IMG/VR virus record: IMGVR_UViG_3300047667_000484
Span: 1-21,998 of that record
Source: a virus
Direction: 5' to 3' (one strand)
Length of the DNA: 21,998 nucleotides
Made by a program: the position numbers and the translations under genes. Position 1 is the first letter of the stretch; the number at the start of each line of letters is the position of its first letter. Shown piece by piece: positions 7,244 to 12,899 of the stretch. The notes beneath the pieces are model-generated. The model ran no database searches and was not told the DNA's origin. It saw only the letters and a program-made list of their open reading frames with translations.

Positions 7244-7273
7244 TTGAACGACAAGATAGGTTTACTATATACT
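7244..7273 (+). promoter_or_regulatory. Rightward promoter-like site facing the leftward genes
   Basis: TTGAAC (7244-7249), 18-base spacer, TATACT (7268-7273), preceded by CCCC. It is nearly a copy of the promoter at 15598-15627 but points into the 3' end of the leftward gene 7457-7681, so it would make antisense RNA if active. Confidence 0.4.
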
Positions 7274-7312
7274 TATTCTATCTTCTTATACAATTGTTTA
7301 ATACTATTTGTT
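7265..7312. repeat. Duplicated regulatory block, copy 1
   Basis: Positions 7265-7299 are identical over 35 bases to 15619-15653. After one mismatch, a further 12 bases (7301-7312) match 15655-15666. The block covers the -10 region of the rightward promoter-like site and the first operator-like element. Confidence 0.85.
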
Positions 7313-7449
7313 TATCTACATATTAGTATTAAGTAATTATAGGTTATAACAATAGTATAGAACAATTGTATAGAGAATTAATAGTAATAAGATATAACTA
7401 CTGGTTAGAACAATTGTATAGAAGCATATGTAGCCTCCATACAATTGTT
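7287..7449. promoter_or_regulatory. Cluster of AACAATTGTATAGA-type operator-like elements
   Basis: The 14-base element AACAAT(T/A)GTATAGA occurs at 7348-7361, 7361-7374 and 7409-7422. Reverse-complement forms are at 7287-7298 and 7439-7449, and a diverged form at 7301-7312. The last direct and inverted copies form 11-base arms around 19 bases. The 7135-7456 gap contains no convincing gene; apart from the leftward promoter it is an AT-rich control region. Confidence 0.6.
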
Positions 7450-7456
7450 ATTGTAG

Positions 7457-7681
7457 TTATTCTACAAATTCTTGTAGTGCCTTAATAAGCTTCTTGATAT
7501 CCTCTTGTACCATGTATACTACATTATCTGAATCTATTTTTAGCTTAGGCGCAACCTCATCATCTTCATCTTGGTACCAGTGGAAACCTAACAGTACTGC
7601 ATTATGTGACAACACACCTTCATTAGTTACAATAAAACATGGCTCTGTGTTAGTCTCAACTGTTTTGTAGTAGTCTTTCAT
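7457..7681 (-). CDS. Hypothetical acidic protein (74 aa)
   Basis: The protein begins MKDYYKTVETNTEPCFIV, has WYQDEDDEVAPKLKID (about 36-51) and ends in a helix EDIKKLIKALQEFVE. No family recognised. AAGGAGAGATACG precedes the ATG. It is the last gene of the leftward operon before the 7135-7456 control region. Confidence 0.7.
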   Translation of the reverse strand: MKDYYKTVETNTEPCFIVTNEGVLSHNAVLLGFHWYQDEDDEVAPKLKIDSDNVVYMVQEDIKKLIKALQEFVE

Positions 7682-7696
7682 CGTATCTCTCCTTTG

Positions 7697-7861
7697 TTAC
7701 AGATCAAACTGATCTAAGTAATCCTTAAGTGTCAGGTACTCAGGAACCTCACCATCATTCAGTAGCTCTAGGCTTTTGTGTAGTGAGTCCAAGTCAGTCT
7801 TACCTTGGAACCATTCTACACTAGCATTGTACACTTGTTCAGTATAGATGTTATCAATCAT
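7697..7861 (-). CDS. Hypothetical small acidic protein (54 aa)
   Basis: The protein reads MIDNIYTEQVYNASVEWFQG... to LKDYLDQFDL. It is acidic and helical, with no family recognised. AAAGGA lies nine bases before the ATG, which overlaps the stop of the upstream DUF551 gene. The packing and ribosome site support it. Confidence 0.65.
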   Translation of the reverse strand: MIDNIYTEQVYNASVEWFQGKTDLDSLHKSLELLNDGEVPEYLTLKDYLDQFDL

Positions 7862-8112
7862 TGTGGTGTATCCTTTGTTGGTTCATTAGGTAGGGGCATC
7901 CAGTGGGATAATTCTGCATGTGAGAAATGAAACTTGTTTAAGGTAAACCACCCGTGAGAATGTTTGTACTCCAACGCACCATCAATATTCCGGCAATTTT
8001 CAATTCTCTTTGGTGCGTCAGTGTAGCCTTTGTGGCTTATGCACCATACATCAAATACAGTCCCATCCTTGGGCGCTGTCTCAATTGGTTGCCATTGACC
8101 TTTATCAATCAT
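7858..8112 (-). CDS. DUF551-family protein (84 aa)
   Basis: It has the family hallmarks: WQPIETAPKDGTVFDVW at residues 7-23 near the N-terminus and HWMPLPNEP near the C-terminus. DUF551 proteins are small, common in phages and proteobacteria, and have no assigned biochemical role. AAGGAT precedes the start. It is coupled to both neighbours by short overlaps. The family call is confident; the function is unknown. Confidence 0.8.
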   Translation of the reverse strand: MIDKGQWQPIETAPKDGTVFDVWCISHKGYTDAPKRIENCRNIDGALEYKHSHGWFTLNKFHFSHAELSHWMPLPNEPTKDTPQ

Positions 8113-8369
8113 TCTGTAAATCCTTCAGTACAGTATTCTTCAGCATCAGCTTCAGCAGCATATATGGAAGAGTTTCCATAGGTAGCTTGCATGTAAATCG
8201 CATTGTGCAGTGTACCCTCATATTTAGCATACAACAGAGTAGCACTATACTCAGTATACTCTCCACTGTCATCAATGACTAACTCAGAAGATATCTCAAA
8301 TGTTGTAGGTACCCCCTCATGGTAATTATCCTCTGAGTCATACCAGTCGTGTTCAATCTCAATAATCAT
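8109..8369 (-). CDS. Hypothetical acidic protein (86 aa)
   Basis: The protein begins MIIEIEHDWYDSEDNYHEG, continues with beta-prone segments (TFEISSELVIDD, SATLLYAKY) and ends AEADAEEYCTEGFTE. No family recognised. The start at 8369 is preferred over 8387 because GAGGA lies nine bases upstream and it overlaps the tail of the small membrane peptide gene; no ribosome site precedes 8387. Strongly acidic, possibly a beta-sandwich. Function unknown. Confidence 0.65.
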   Translation of the reverse strand: MIIEIEHDWYDSEDNYHEGVPTTFEISSELVIDDSGEYTEYSATLLYAKYEGTLHNAIYMQATYGNSSIYAAEADAEEYCTEGFTE

Positions 8370-8445
8370 TTGTATCGTCCTCATCATCGTTAAATGCCAG
8401 TGCTACAATCAAAGCACCAATTATCACTAGGGTTACGTATAGCAT
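8359..8445 (-). CDS. Putative 28-residue single-span membrane peptide
   Basis: The start is MLYVTLVIIGALIVALAF, an uninterrupted hydrophobic stretch long enough to cross a membrane, followed by an acidic tail (DDEDDTNDY). GGAG precedes the ATG, which overlaps the upstream stop as TAATG; the stop overlaps the next gene. Position and ribosome site argue that it is expressed. It could be an inner-membrane effector such as an inhibitor or signalling peptide, but no homologue is known to me. Confidence 0.5.
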   Translation of the reverse strand: MLYVTLVIIGALIVALAFNDDEDDTNDY

Positions 8446-8633
8446 TATTTCTCCAGTGCTGCTAGTCGCCCGCGCAATTCTATCTTGTCCATTGCCAACA
8501 AGCGGTTTTGTTCGCGCAGCCGTTCAATCTCGTCGGCGGCGATCAAACAACGCTGGTCGTGAGACACACCCGCAAGGATTATTGCTTCCGGCCTGTGAAG
8601 ACCGCTGCGCAATCTTGATGTTATATCATCCAT
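8445..8633 (-). CDS. Small coiled-coil phage protein, 'AADEIERLR' type (62 aa)
   Basis: The sequence MDDITSRLRSGLH followed by CLIAADEIERLREQNRLLA and ELRGRLAALEK matches a frequent small phage protein of Rhizobiales/Rhodobacterales phages: a 'DDIxxRLR' start, 'AADEIERLR', then a heptad-repeat tail. The coiled coil spans about residues 30-62. The DNA is distinctly richer in G+C than neighbouring genes, suggesting recent transfer from a G+C-rich source. AAGGAG precedes the start. Function unknown. Confidence 0.75.
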   Translation of the reverse strand: MDDITSRLRSGLHRPEAIILAGVSHDQRCLIAADEIERLREQNRLLAMDKIELRGRLAALEK

Positions 8634-9157
8634 TAGTTAATCTCCTTACATGCAAGTGTAGTCCAGTCAGGTACACCATCTACAGTAGTTACAGTAATTT
8701 TGTAACTGTGAGTTACCTCTGATTCACGGCTGTTGTGGATGTACAGTTGGTACCCCCCATAAACAACTACCCCCTCTTCAATAATAGGCCCCTTAGTAAC
8801 TTCCCAGTTGATGCTATACTCACTGTTACTACCCATGCTAATAGTAGTACCATCTTTCTTGAATACATAGGCAGCGCCACCATCAGGAGACTTCATCCAC
8901 ACAAAGTCATATTCCTCATAGATAGCTACCCAAGAGTGACCATTGTGGCTCGTGTATGTCTCACCAACCTGTAGTTTATTAGTGGTAGTCACTAGAGTGG
9001 AGTTACAGCACAAACATTCTTGTTCATCACCACTATCATTTATTACAGTAAGCCAGATACCATCAGTTGAAACTACCTTATAGGTACCACCCTGATGTAA
9101 TCCACCACTATCATAGGATGTACGCTCAATCATATCACCTACGTTAAAATTAGTCAT
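8633..9157 (-). CDS. Hypothetical beta-rich protein, first gene of the leftward early operon (174 aa)
   Basis: It starts MTNFNVGDMIERTSYDSGGL at 9157 with GGAG nine bases upstream; the frame extends to 9181, but that start would leave almost no leader. Two similar parts can be seen: VGDMIERTS...GGTYKVVSTDGIWLTV (about 6-40) and VGETYTSHNGHSWVAIYEE (about 65-83), each like a small SH3/KOW-type barrel. A double cysteine (CLCC, about 49-52) is present. No family recognised. It is the promoter-proximal gene, so it is probably made early. Confidence 0.7.
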   Translation of the reverse strand: MTNFNVGDMIERTSYDSGGLHQGGTYKVVSTDGIWLTVINDSGDEQECLCCNSTLVTTTNKLQVGETYTSHNGHSWVAIYEEYDFVWMKSPDGGAAYVFKKDGTTISMGSNSEYSINWEVTKGPIIEEGVVVYGGYQLYIHNSRESEVTHSYKITVTTVDGVPDWTTLACKEIN

Positions 9158-9196
9158 GTTATCTTCTCCATTATTTACCATTGTTTCTGTTACTAC

Positions 9197-9225
9197 AATA
9201 TAGACTACTGAACTTAGCTAGTCAA
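9197..9225 (-). promoter_or_regulatory. Leftward sigma70-like promoter for the early arm
   Basis: Minus strand: TTGACT (9220-9225), 17-base spacer, TATATT (9197-9202), about 40 bases upstream of the first leftward start. This is one of the two best promoter matches in the window. It should be read by the host RNA polymerase. Confidence 0.7.
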
Positions 9226-9252
9226 GTTCATAATTCCCTCTGTAATTCCCAT

Positions 9253-9320
9253 GTGGGTCATTTTCCACTGTGGGTCATTTCCCATCGGAGGTCATTTTCC
9301 ATCGTGGGTGTTTTTCACTA
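9253..9320. repeat. Four tandem 17-bp repeats (iteron- or operator-like)
   Basis: Units at 9253-9269, 9270-9286, 9287-9303 and 9304-9320 follow the pattern G(T/G)(G/A)GGT(C/G)(A/T)TTTT(C)CA. The first three differ by only a few bases; the fourth is more diverged. They lie just upstream of the leftward promoter, in the divergent region, a plausible place for an origin or repressor array. Confidence 0.75.
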
Positions 9321-9548
9321 TTGCAGGTTATTGATATCACCAGATTTATTTTGAGTGTTCTTGATTCGTTCCAATAAAAGGTGGTCAATACCGAATCGGA
9401 TATATTTCATCTCATTCACAATAAAGTTATACTTAAGTAACATGACAATAATGTTATTGGGTGCAATTTTATTTGACTCCAGAACAGAATCAACAGAGTG
9501 ACATTTAAGCAACACGATTCGCATTAAATATATTTTACCTGTTGCCAT
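9318..9548 (-). CDS. Doubtful hypothetical ORF (76 aa)
   Basis: The frame reads MATGKIYLMRIVLLKCHSV...HLLLERIKNTQ and could be a small basic helical protein. There is no convincing ribosome site before either candidate Met, it lies upstream of the main leftward promoter, and its end runs into the 17-bp repeats. A regulator or replication protein acting on those repeats would be an attractive role, but nothing in the sequence shows it. Confidence 0.3.
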   Translation of the reverse strand: MATGKIYLMRIVLLKCHSVDSVLESNKIAPNNIIVMLLKYNFIVNEMKYIRFGIDHLLLERIKNTQNKSGDINNLQ

Positions 9549-9577
9549 AAGTCATAAACTATGGGCTAGCGATTCGT

Positions 9578-9604
9578 TTGAGTGATTCGCTTTCTTCCTA
9601 CAAT
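9578..9604 (+). promoter_or_regulatory. Weak rightward promoter candidate
   Basis: TTGAGT (9578-9583), 15-base spacer, TACAAT (9599-9604). Spacing is short and the match mediocre. It is listed because no better promoter was seen for the rightward small-gene cassette that begins at 9898. Confidence 0.25.
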
Positions 9605-9686
9605 ATAGCAGAAAAACACTTGTTTGTTAGGTCTGGTTATTGCAGGGGATTCGGCGCTTGTAACCCGTTCACGATTCGTTCTAATG

Positions 9687-9816
9687 TATGCAGATCGGCT
9701 CTACCTTATGGCCTATGCAGATCGGCTCTACCTTATGGCCTATGCAGATCGGCTCTACCTTATGGCCTATGCAGATCGGCTCTACCTTATGGCCTATGCA
9801 GATCGGCTCTACCTTA
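9687..9816. repeat. Perfect 27-bp tandem repeat array, 4.8 copies
   Basis: Four identical 27-base units start at 9687, 9714, 9741 and 9768; a fifth of 22 bases runs 9795-9816. Each begins TATGCAGATCGG and ends TTATGGCC. There are no spacers and no variation between units. Because 27 is divisible by three the array is open in three plus-strand frames, but no ribosome site precedes any of them. It lies between the divergent promoters and the rightward small genes. Confidence 0.95.
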
Positions 9817-9897
9817 AAATTTACGCTTGCCAGTTATCGCAGCATATGTTTAAAAGTCCTTAGACAATACGAATCAACCTAATCTGGAGTTAACCCG

Positions 9898-10080
9898 ATG
9901 TTTTTTGTCACCGCTGGAAATACCAAGAATCTATTCAAGAACCAAGAATCCGCGCAAGTATGGTTTGACGCTGTTTGTGCGTCTGGAAAGGGTCACGTTT
10001 TCTTCTGGCAGGAATTGCCAAACTATAAGGTCATTGCCGAACGTAACCCCACAACAACAAACAAGGAGTCAAACCTATGA
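9898..10080 (+). CDS. Hypothetical protein (60 aa), first gene of the rightward cassette
   Basis: It begins MFFVTAGNTKNLFKNQESA, contains AVCASGKGHVFFWQELPNYKV, and ends with a polar tail. It is possibly a small alpha/beta domain; no family recognised. GGAG lies eight bases before the ATG. The stop overlaps the next start (ATGA). It opens a run of a dozen small coupled genes. Confidence 0.7.
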   Translation: MFFVTAGNTKNLFKNQESAQVWFDAVCASGKGHVFFWQELPNYKVIAERNPTTTNKESNL

Positions 10081-10247
10081 GCACATTCATGCTAGTTATG
10101 ACAATCTTTGCAAGCGACGGGCGACAGGATATCGCGCTTGCATTTGATCTATCATGGTCCGATTGTAACGAGATTGCGTTCTATATTGAACAAGGTTTAG
10201 ACGATAACACGGCGCAAGTGTTTTGCGAATTAGAGGGAAGCTACTGA
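10077..10247 (+). CDS. Hypothetical protein (56 aa)
   Basis: The sequence is MSTFMLVMTIFASDGRQDIA... to QVFCELEGSY. A hydrophobic beta start is followed by an acidic helical part (WSDCNEIAFYIEQGLDD). AAGGAG lies nine bases before the ATG; both ends overlap neighbouring genes. No family recognised. Confidence 0.7.
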   Translation: MSTFMLVMTIFASDGRQDIALAFDLSWSDCNEIAFYIEQGLDDNTAQVFCELEGSY

Positions 10248-10363
10248 TGTATCGTGTGACTATCCTACGCTATAATGTAGCTACAGTTGGCCAGAGTTGT
10301 TGGGATTTTGTTCATGGCAAGGCTACACTTGGAACTAAACACTATTCAAAGAGGGTTAACTGA
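10247..10363 (+). CDS. Hypothetical small basic protein (38 aa)
   Basis: The sequence is MYRVTILRYNVATVGQSCWD followed by FVHGKATLGTKHYSKRVN. It is small and basic, with no family recognised. The start overlaps the upstream stop (TGATG), GAGG is upstream, and its own stop overlaps the next ATG. The perfect coupling makes it likely to be translated despite its size. Confidence 0.6.
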   Translation: MYRVTILRYNVATVGQSCWDFVHGKATLGTKHYSKRVN

Positions 10364-10680
10364 TGCACCTATACACTGAAGCCAAAGCAATCGTATCTGA
10401 GGCAATTGAGCAAGTCGGGACTGATCGCGACGAACTGCAACAGTTTATCCATGAGTCATGTGACGGTCATGAGGTTACTATATACTACGGTAAGGCAATT
10501 GAGTTTTGTGCTACACAAGAAACAAGCGACGGTGAACAACGGTTAGAAGACTGTGGAACGATTGTGCAAGAGGGTGACACGTTTGGCGGCATCGCTTGCC
10601 GTATTGCCTTTGCGACGCTCTACTGTGCTTGTGAGCGCGTGCTAGATGAAACACTAGAAGAGATGGAGTCGGACGAATGA
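10363..10680 (+). CDS. Hypothetical acidic protein (105 aa)
   Basis: It begins MHLYTEAKAIVSEAIEQVG and has HESCDGHEVTIYYGKAIEFC (about 30-49), a Cys-containing middle part, and a helical acidic C-terminus (RVLDETLEEMESDE). Proteins with a 'HExxDGxExxIYYxKAIEF' pattern occur in other phages, but I know of no function. GAGG precedes the start and the end overlaps the next gene by four bases. Confidence 0.7.
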   Translation: MHLYTEAKAIVSEAIEQVGTDRDELQQFIHESCDGHEVTIYYGKAIEFCATQETSDGEQRLEDCGTIVQEGDTFGGIACRIAFATLYCACERVLDETLEEMESDE

Positions 10681-11117
10681 ATAACGGATGGACAAACTAC
10701 GGCGATGTAAACCCTTGGCATGGGCAGCTCTGGATAAAAGACGCTTATGCAGATTCCACTGAAGATTCTGCGGAATGCGTTGAAATTATAAGCCCCTGTG
10801 ACTTTGAAGCATTAGCAGATAATCAACTACTAATCATGACAGGGTCACTCTACATTCCATTGCATGATACTGAAGCTATGAAACAACGTTTGGATGTTAT
10901 TGGTAAGACTCCTAGCCTTGCAAATTGGGTAGACTATGCCCTAGCATCACATGCTTATGGTGGCATAGAGAAAGACTCGGAAACGGTTGCACAATTTAGT
11001 AAAGAGGTTGGCGACTCTGGGTCATATCGACACTATGTTGACCCCATGGAATCCGATATTGTATTGCATGGCAATAAGACAGCCCTAGCATATATTGAAG
11101 ACAACTTTTTAAATTGA
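10677..11117 (+). CDS. Hypothetical protein (146 aa)
   Basis: This is the largest gene of the cassette. It begins MNNGWTNYGDVNPWHGQLWIK and contains ALADNQLLIMTGSLYIPLHD (about 45-64), a tryptophan-containing helix and an acidic C-terminus. The N-terminal 'GDVNPxHGxxWI' pattern recalls small phage proteins of unknown function. GGAG is upstream and the start overlaps the previous stop. Function unknown. Confidence 0.7.
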   Translation: MNNGWTNYGDVNPWHGQLWIKDAYADSTEDSAECVEIISPCDFEALADNQLLIMTGSLYIPLHDTEAMKQRLDVIGKTPSLANWVDYALASHAYGGIEKDSETVAQFSKEVGDSGSYRHYVDPMESDIVLHGNKTALAYIEDNFLN

Positions 11118-11133
11118 GTATGGAGACAATCTA

Positions 11134-11274
11134 ATGAACAACTTTAACGATATCAACACTGGTTCTGGCTTTGAATATGACGATGGAATCTATGATCCTT
11201 GGGAGCGTTCGTTGTGTGATGGCAATGACTTAGGCGATGAATCGAATGATGATACACAAGGCGGGGAAAGCTAA
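11134..11274 (+). CDS. Hypothetical acidic disordered-looking protein (46 aa)
   Basis: The sequence is MNNFNDINTGSGFEYDDGIY... to DTQGGES. It is almost free of hydrophobic residues apart from a few aromatics and has many Asp/Asn/Gly, so it is probably disordered. GGAG lies nine bases before the ATG. Its stop overlaps the next start (TAATG). Confidence 0.6.
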   Translation: MNNFNDINTGSGFEYDDGIYDPWERSLCDGNDLGDESNDDTQGGES

Positions 11275-11492
11275 TGAGTGTATATATACATAACTCTAAC
11301 ACGGGCGATAAAGTCGCGCATTTCCGCCCTTTTGGTGAGACCGTTAACTTACTATATATCGTCTTGGGTATACCGGACCACGTAAAGTATTCACCTGATT
11401 TTAAATCGCGTGAATTGGCATTAAATTATGGCATTTTTGTTTATGAACTGGATGGAAACAACCAAGTTATCAGGGGTTTTAAAGATGAATAA
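11274..11492 (+). CDS. Hypothetical protein (72 aa)
   Basis: It begins MSVYIHNSNTGDKVAHFRPF, has a hydrophobic centre (NLLYIVLGIP) and ends VIRGFKDE. A small alpha/beta fold is likely; no family recognised. GGGGAAAG precedes the start, which overlaps the upstream stop. Confidence 0.7.
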   Translation: MSVYIHNSNTGDKVAHFRPFGETVNLLYIVLGIPDHVKYSPDFKSRELALNYGIFVYELDGNNQVIRGFKDE

Positions 11493-11712
11493 TCAAACGA
11501 CACTCCCAAGCGATCAAGTGCAAGCGTTCTTGGATACGCTACAAGGCCCCTTTGAGGTTACATTCCTAACCAACGCAGGCGAAACACGCGAATACACTGG
11601 CGTTCTAATTCCAACGGGTTCGGCACAAGGTGAATCTATTGCCTTTGATACTGGTCAATTCGGGATTAAGCGGTTCAATATTAACAATGTGCTATTCATA
11701 GGGGTTATCTAA
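11485..11712 (+). CDS. Hypothetical protein (75 aa)
   Basis: It starts MNNQTTLPSDQVQAFLDTL at 11485 with AGGGG upstream; the longer frame from 11428 lies inside the previous gene. It is beta-rich after residue 20 (FEVTFLTNAGE, REYTGVLIPTG, FNINNVLFIGVI) and resembles small barrel proteins. No family recognised. Stop and next start overlap (TAATG). Confidence 0.7.
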   Translation: MNNQTTLPSDQVQAFLDTLQGPFEVTFLTNAGETREYTGVLIPTGSAQGESIAFDTGQFGIKRFNINNVLFIGVI

Positions 11713-11921
11713 TGAGAGAGTTTTATATTCAAGTTGAAGGTAAAGCAAAAGAAGGTCCTTTTGAATTAGACGTAGCACTGTCAAAGATTCCTTTTTATGT
11801 CCCTATTGTTGCAAAACGAATGGCGCTTGAGTCTTATGCCAATGGGGATAAATATAGCTTTGAGTTTCAATATGGATTTAATACTGCGAGAGTAGCAGTT
11901 GATTTTATAGGGGCTATTTAA
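11712..11921 (+). CDS. Hypothetical protein (69 aa)
   Basis: It begins MREFYIQVEGKAKEGPFELD and ends RVAVDFIGAI, a mixed alpha/beta chain with a basic middle. The C-terminal 'FIGAI' echoes the 'FIGVI' of the gene before it, because both end in the same ribosome-site cassette (AGGGG...TAATG). No family recognised. Confidence 0.7.
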   Translation: MREFYIQVEGKAKEGPFELDVALSKIPFYVPIVAKRMALESYANGDKYSFEFQYGFNTARVAVDFIGAI

Positions 11922-12076
11922 TGAAAGACGAAACAAGGATCACGCCGGATTACCGAATTGAATATAAGCATTGGGTTTGGTCTGCGGTATTTCTCGCGCC
12001 GTTCCCAGATTATAAGTCCGCAGACAATTGGCGACGCATGAACTGGCCAGATGCAAAACACTTGGAGGTTATCTAA
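11921..12076 (+). CDS. Hypothetical Trp-rich basic protein (51 aa)
   Basis: The sequence is MKDETRITPDYRIEYKHWVW... to NWPDAKHLEVI, with four tryptophans in 51 residues. GGGG lies upstream, and both ends overlap neighbouring genes (TAATG). No family recognised. Confidence 0.65.
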   Translation: MKDETRITPDYRIEYKHWVWSAVFLAPFPDYKSADNWRRMNWPDAKHLEVI

Positions 12077-12258
12077 TGAACAACAATCAGACCAGATCGA
12101 GTCTCAATATGGTGTTGCGGGAGTATTATCTCGATTGGATAAACAATTGGATAAGTGTATCAGCGTTTGCGGGCTATCATGAATTGAGCATTCGACAGGC
12201 AAGGGATATTATTGCAATGGGGCATGACTTGCATGAGTCCTATTGTGATAAGGATTAG
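12076..12258 (+). CDS. Hypothetical helical protein (60 aa)
   Basis: It starts MNNNQTRSSLNMVLREYYLD at 12076 with GGAGG upstream; a longer frame from 12028 lies within the preceding gene. The segment FAGYHELSIRQARDIIAMG could form a helix-turn-helix-like pair of helices, so a DNA-binding role is conceivable but unproven. Confidence 0.65.
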   Translation: MNNNQTRSSLNMVLREYYLDWINNWISVSAFAGYHELSIRQARDIIAMGHDLHESYCDKD

Positions 12259-12263
12259 AGACA

Positions 12264-12443
12264 ATGCGAGATTATTGCAGTCTAGCACGTAGGGAATTGA
12301 CGCTTGCAAGTGAAGCGTTTGAACAGGGGTTCTATGCAACGGGTAGGATACACTTGAAAAGGGTAGATTGGAATCTAGCTGAGTATGATTATCTTAGCGG
12401 CTTTATAGGTCCACCGCGTTCGGATAGTACCTTAGCATTTTAA
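12264..12443 (+). CDS. Hypothetical protein (59 aa)
   Basis: The sequence is MRDYCSLARRELTLASEAFE... to PPRSDSTLAF: a helical first half, then YATGRIHLKRVDWN. No family recognised. AAGGATTAGAGACA precedes the ATG; almost the same 17 bases precede the next gene. Confidence 0.65.
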   Translation: MRDYCSLARRELTLASEAFEQGFYATGRIHLKRVDWNLAEYDYLSGFIGPPRSDSTLAF

Positions 12444-12497
12444 TAGATTACATAAGACCTCACTGTAATTGACCTAACGGACAAAGGATTAGAGATA

Positions 12498-12668
12498 ATG
12501 ACATATGAACCTACATTGCGTGAAGTCCTCAATGCTAACGAGTATGAAGACACAAAAGACGATATTGATGACGGAAGGCGCTCTATATACCACCGGAATG
12601 GATACCTTGAAACTAGGGCCAACGCCAAGGAAGCATGGGAGTGGCTCAGGTCAATGGGCTTGCTCTAG
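12498..12668 (+). CDS. Hypothetical acidic protein (56 aa), last gene of the cassette
   Basis: The sequence is MTYEPTLREVLNANEYEDTK... to EAWEWLRSMGLL. It has an acidic N-terminal half, then a basic YHRNGYLETRAN segment and a C-terminal amphipathic helix. AAAGGATTAGAGATA precedes the ATG. A strong stem-loop follows 27 bases after the stop. Confidence 0.65.
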   Translation: MTYEPTLREVLNANEYEDTKDDIDDGRRSIYHRNGYLETRANAKEAWEWLRSMGLL

Positions 12669-12694
12669 CTCTACCACATAAGACCCCACCACAT

Positions 12695-12732
12695 AGAATA
12701 GGCGCATTAGGTAACACTAGTGCGCCTATTCT
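12695..12732 (+). terminator. Stem-loop ending the small-gene cassette
   Basis: AGAATAGGCGCA (12695-12706) and TGCGCCTATTCT (12721-12732) form a perfect 12-base stem with a 14-base loop just after the last gene. There is no T-tract after it, so it may be a processing or protective hairpin rather than a classical intrinsic terminator. Confidence 0.5.
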
Positions 12733-12899
12733 CATGCCTGCTACACAAGTGCCAAACAAGCGCGTTACAGTAGCACGTTACATTGCCAAGGTAGGGTGAC
12801 TAGGGTCAAGGCTTACATGGTCACGCAATAGGCTTACATCAAGCGGTAGTGACTAAGGCGTTATGATACTAGTAACAATTGGTTATGTAGTTAAATGAA

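Larger units (their letters stand above)
9361..9960. other. GANTC-rich segment 1
   Basis: Twelve GANTC sites (mostly GATTC/GAATC, several as GATTCG) occur in about 600 bases, where about 2.3 are expected by chance. GANTC is the target of CcrM methylase in alphaproteobacteria. The stretch 9549-9897 has no convincing gene; it holds this cluster and the 27-bp array. Confidence 0.6.

Noticed and set aside
7135-7326. Plus-strand ORF over the early control region
   Set aside because: It covers promoters and repeats, has a low-complexity Leu/Tyr composition and no ribosome site.
7409-7449. Intrinsic terminator for the leftward genes
   Set aside because: The 11-base arms exist, but the stem is AT-rich and no T-tract follows on the minus strand; they are copies of the operator-like element.
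9687-9816. CRISPR array
   Set aside because: The units abut with no spacers and there are no cas genes nearby.
9578-9882. Three overlapping plus-strand frames through the 27-bp repeats encoding repetitive peptides
   Set aside because: They are open only because 27 is a multiple of three; no ribosome site precedes any start and the frames are equally open.
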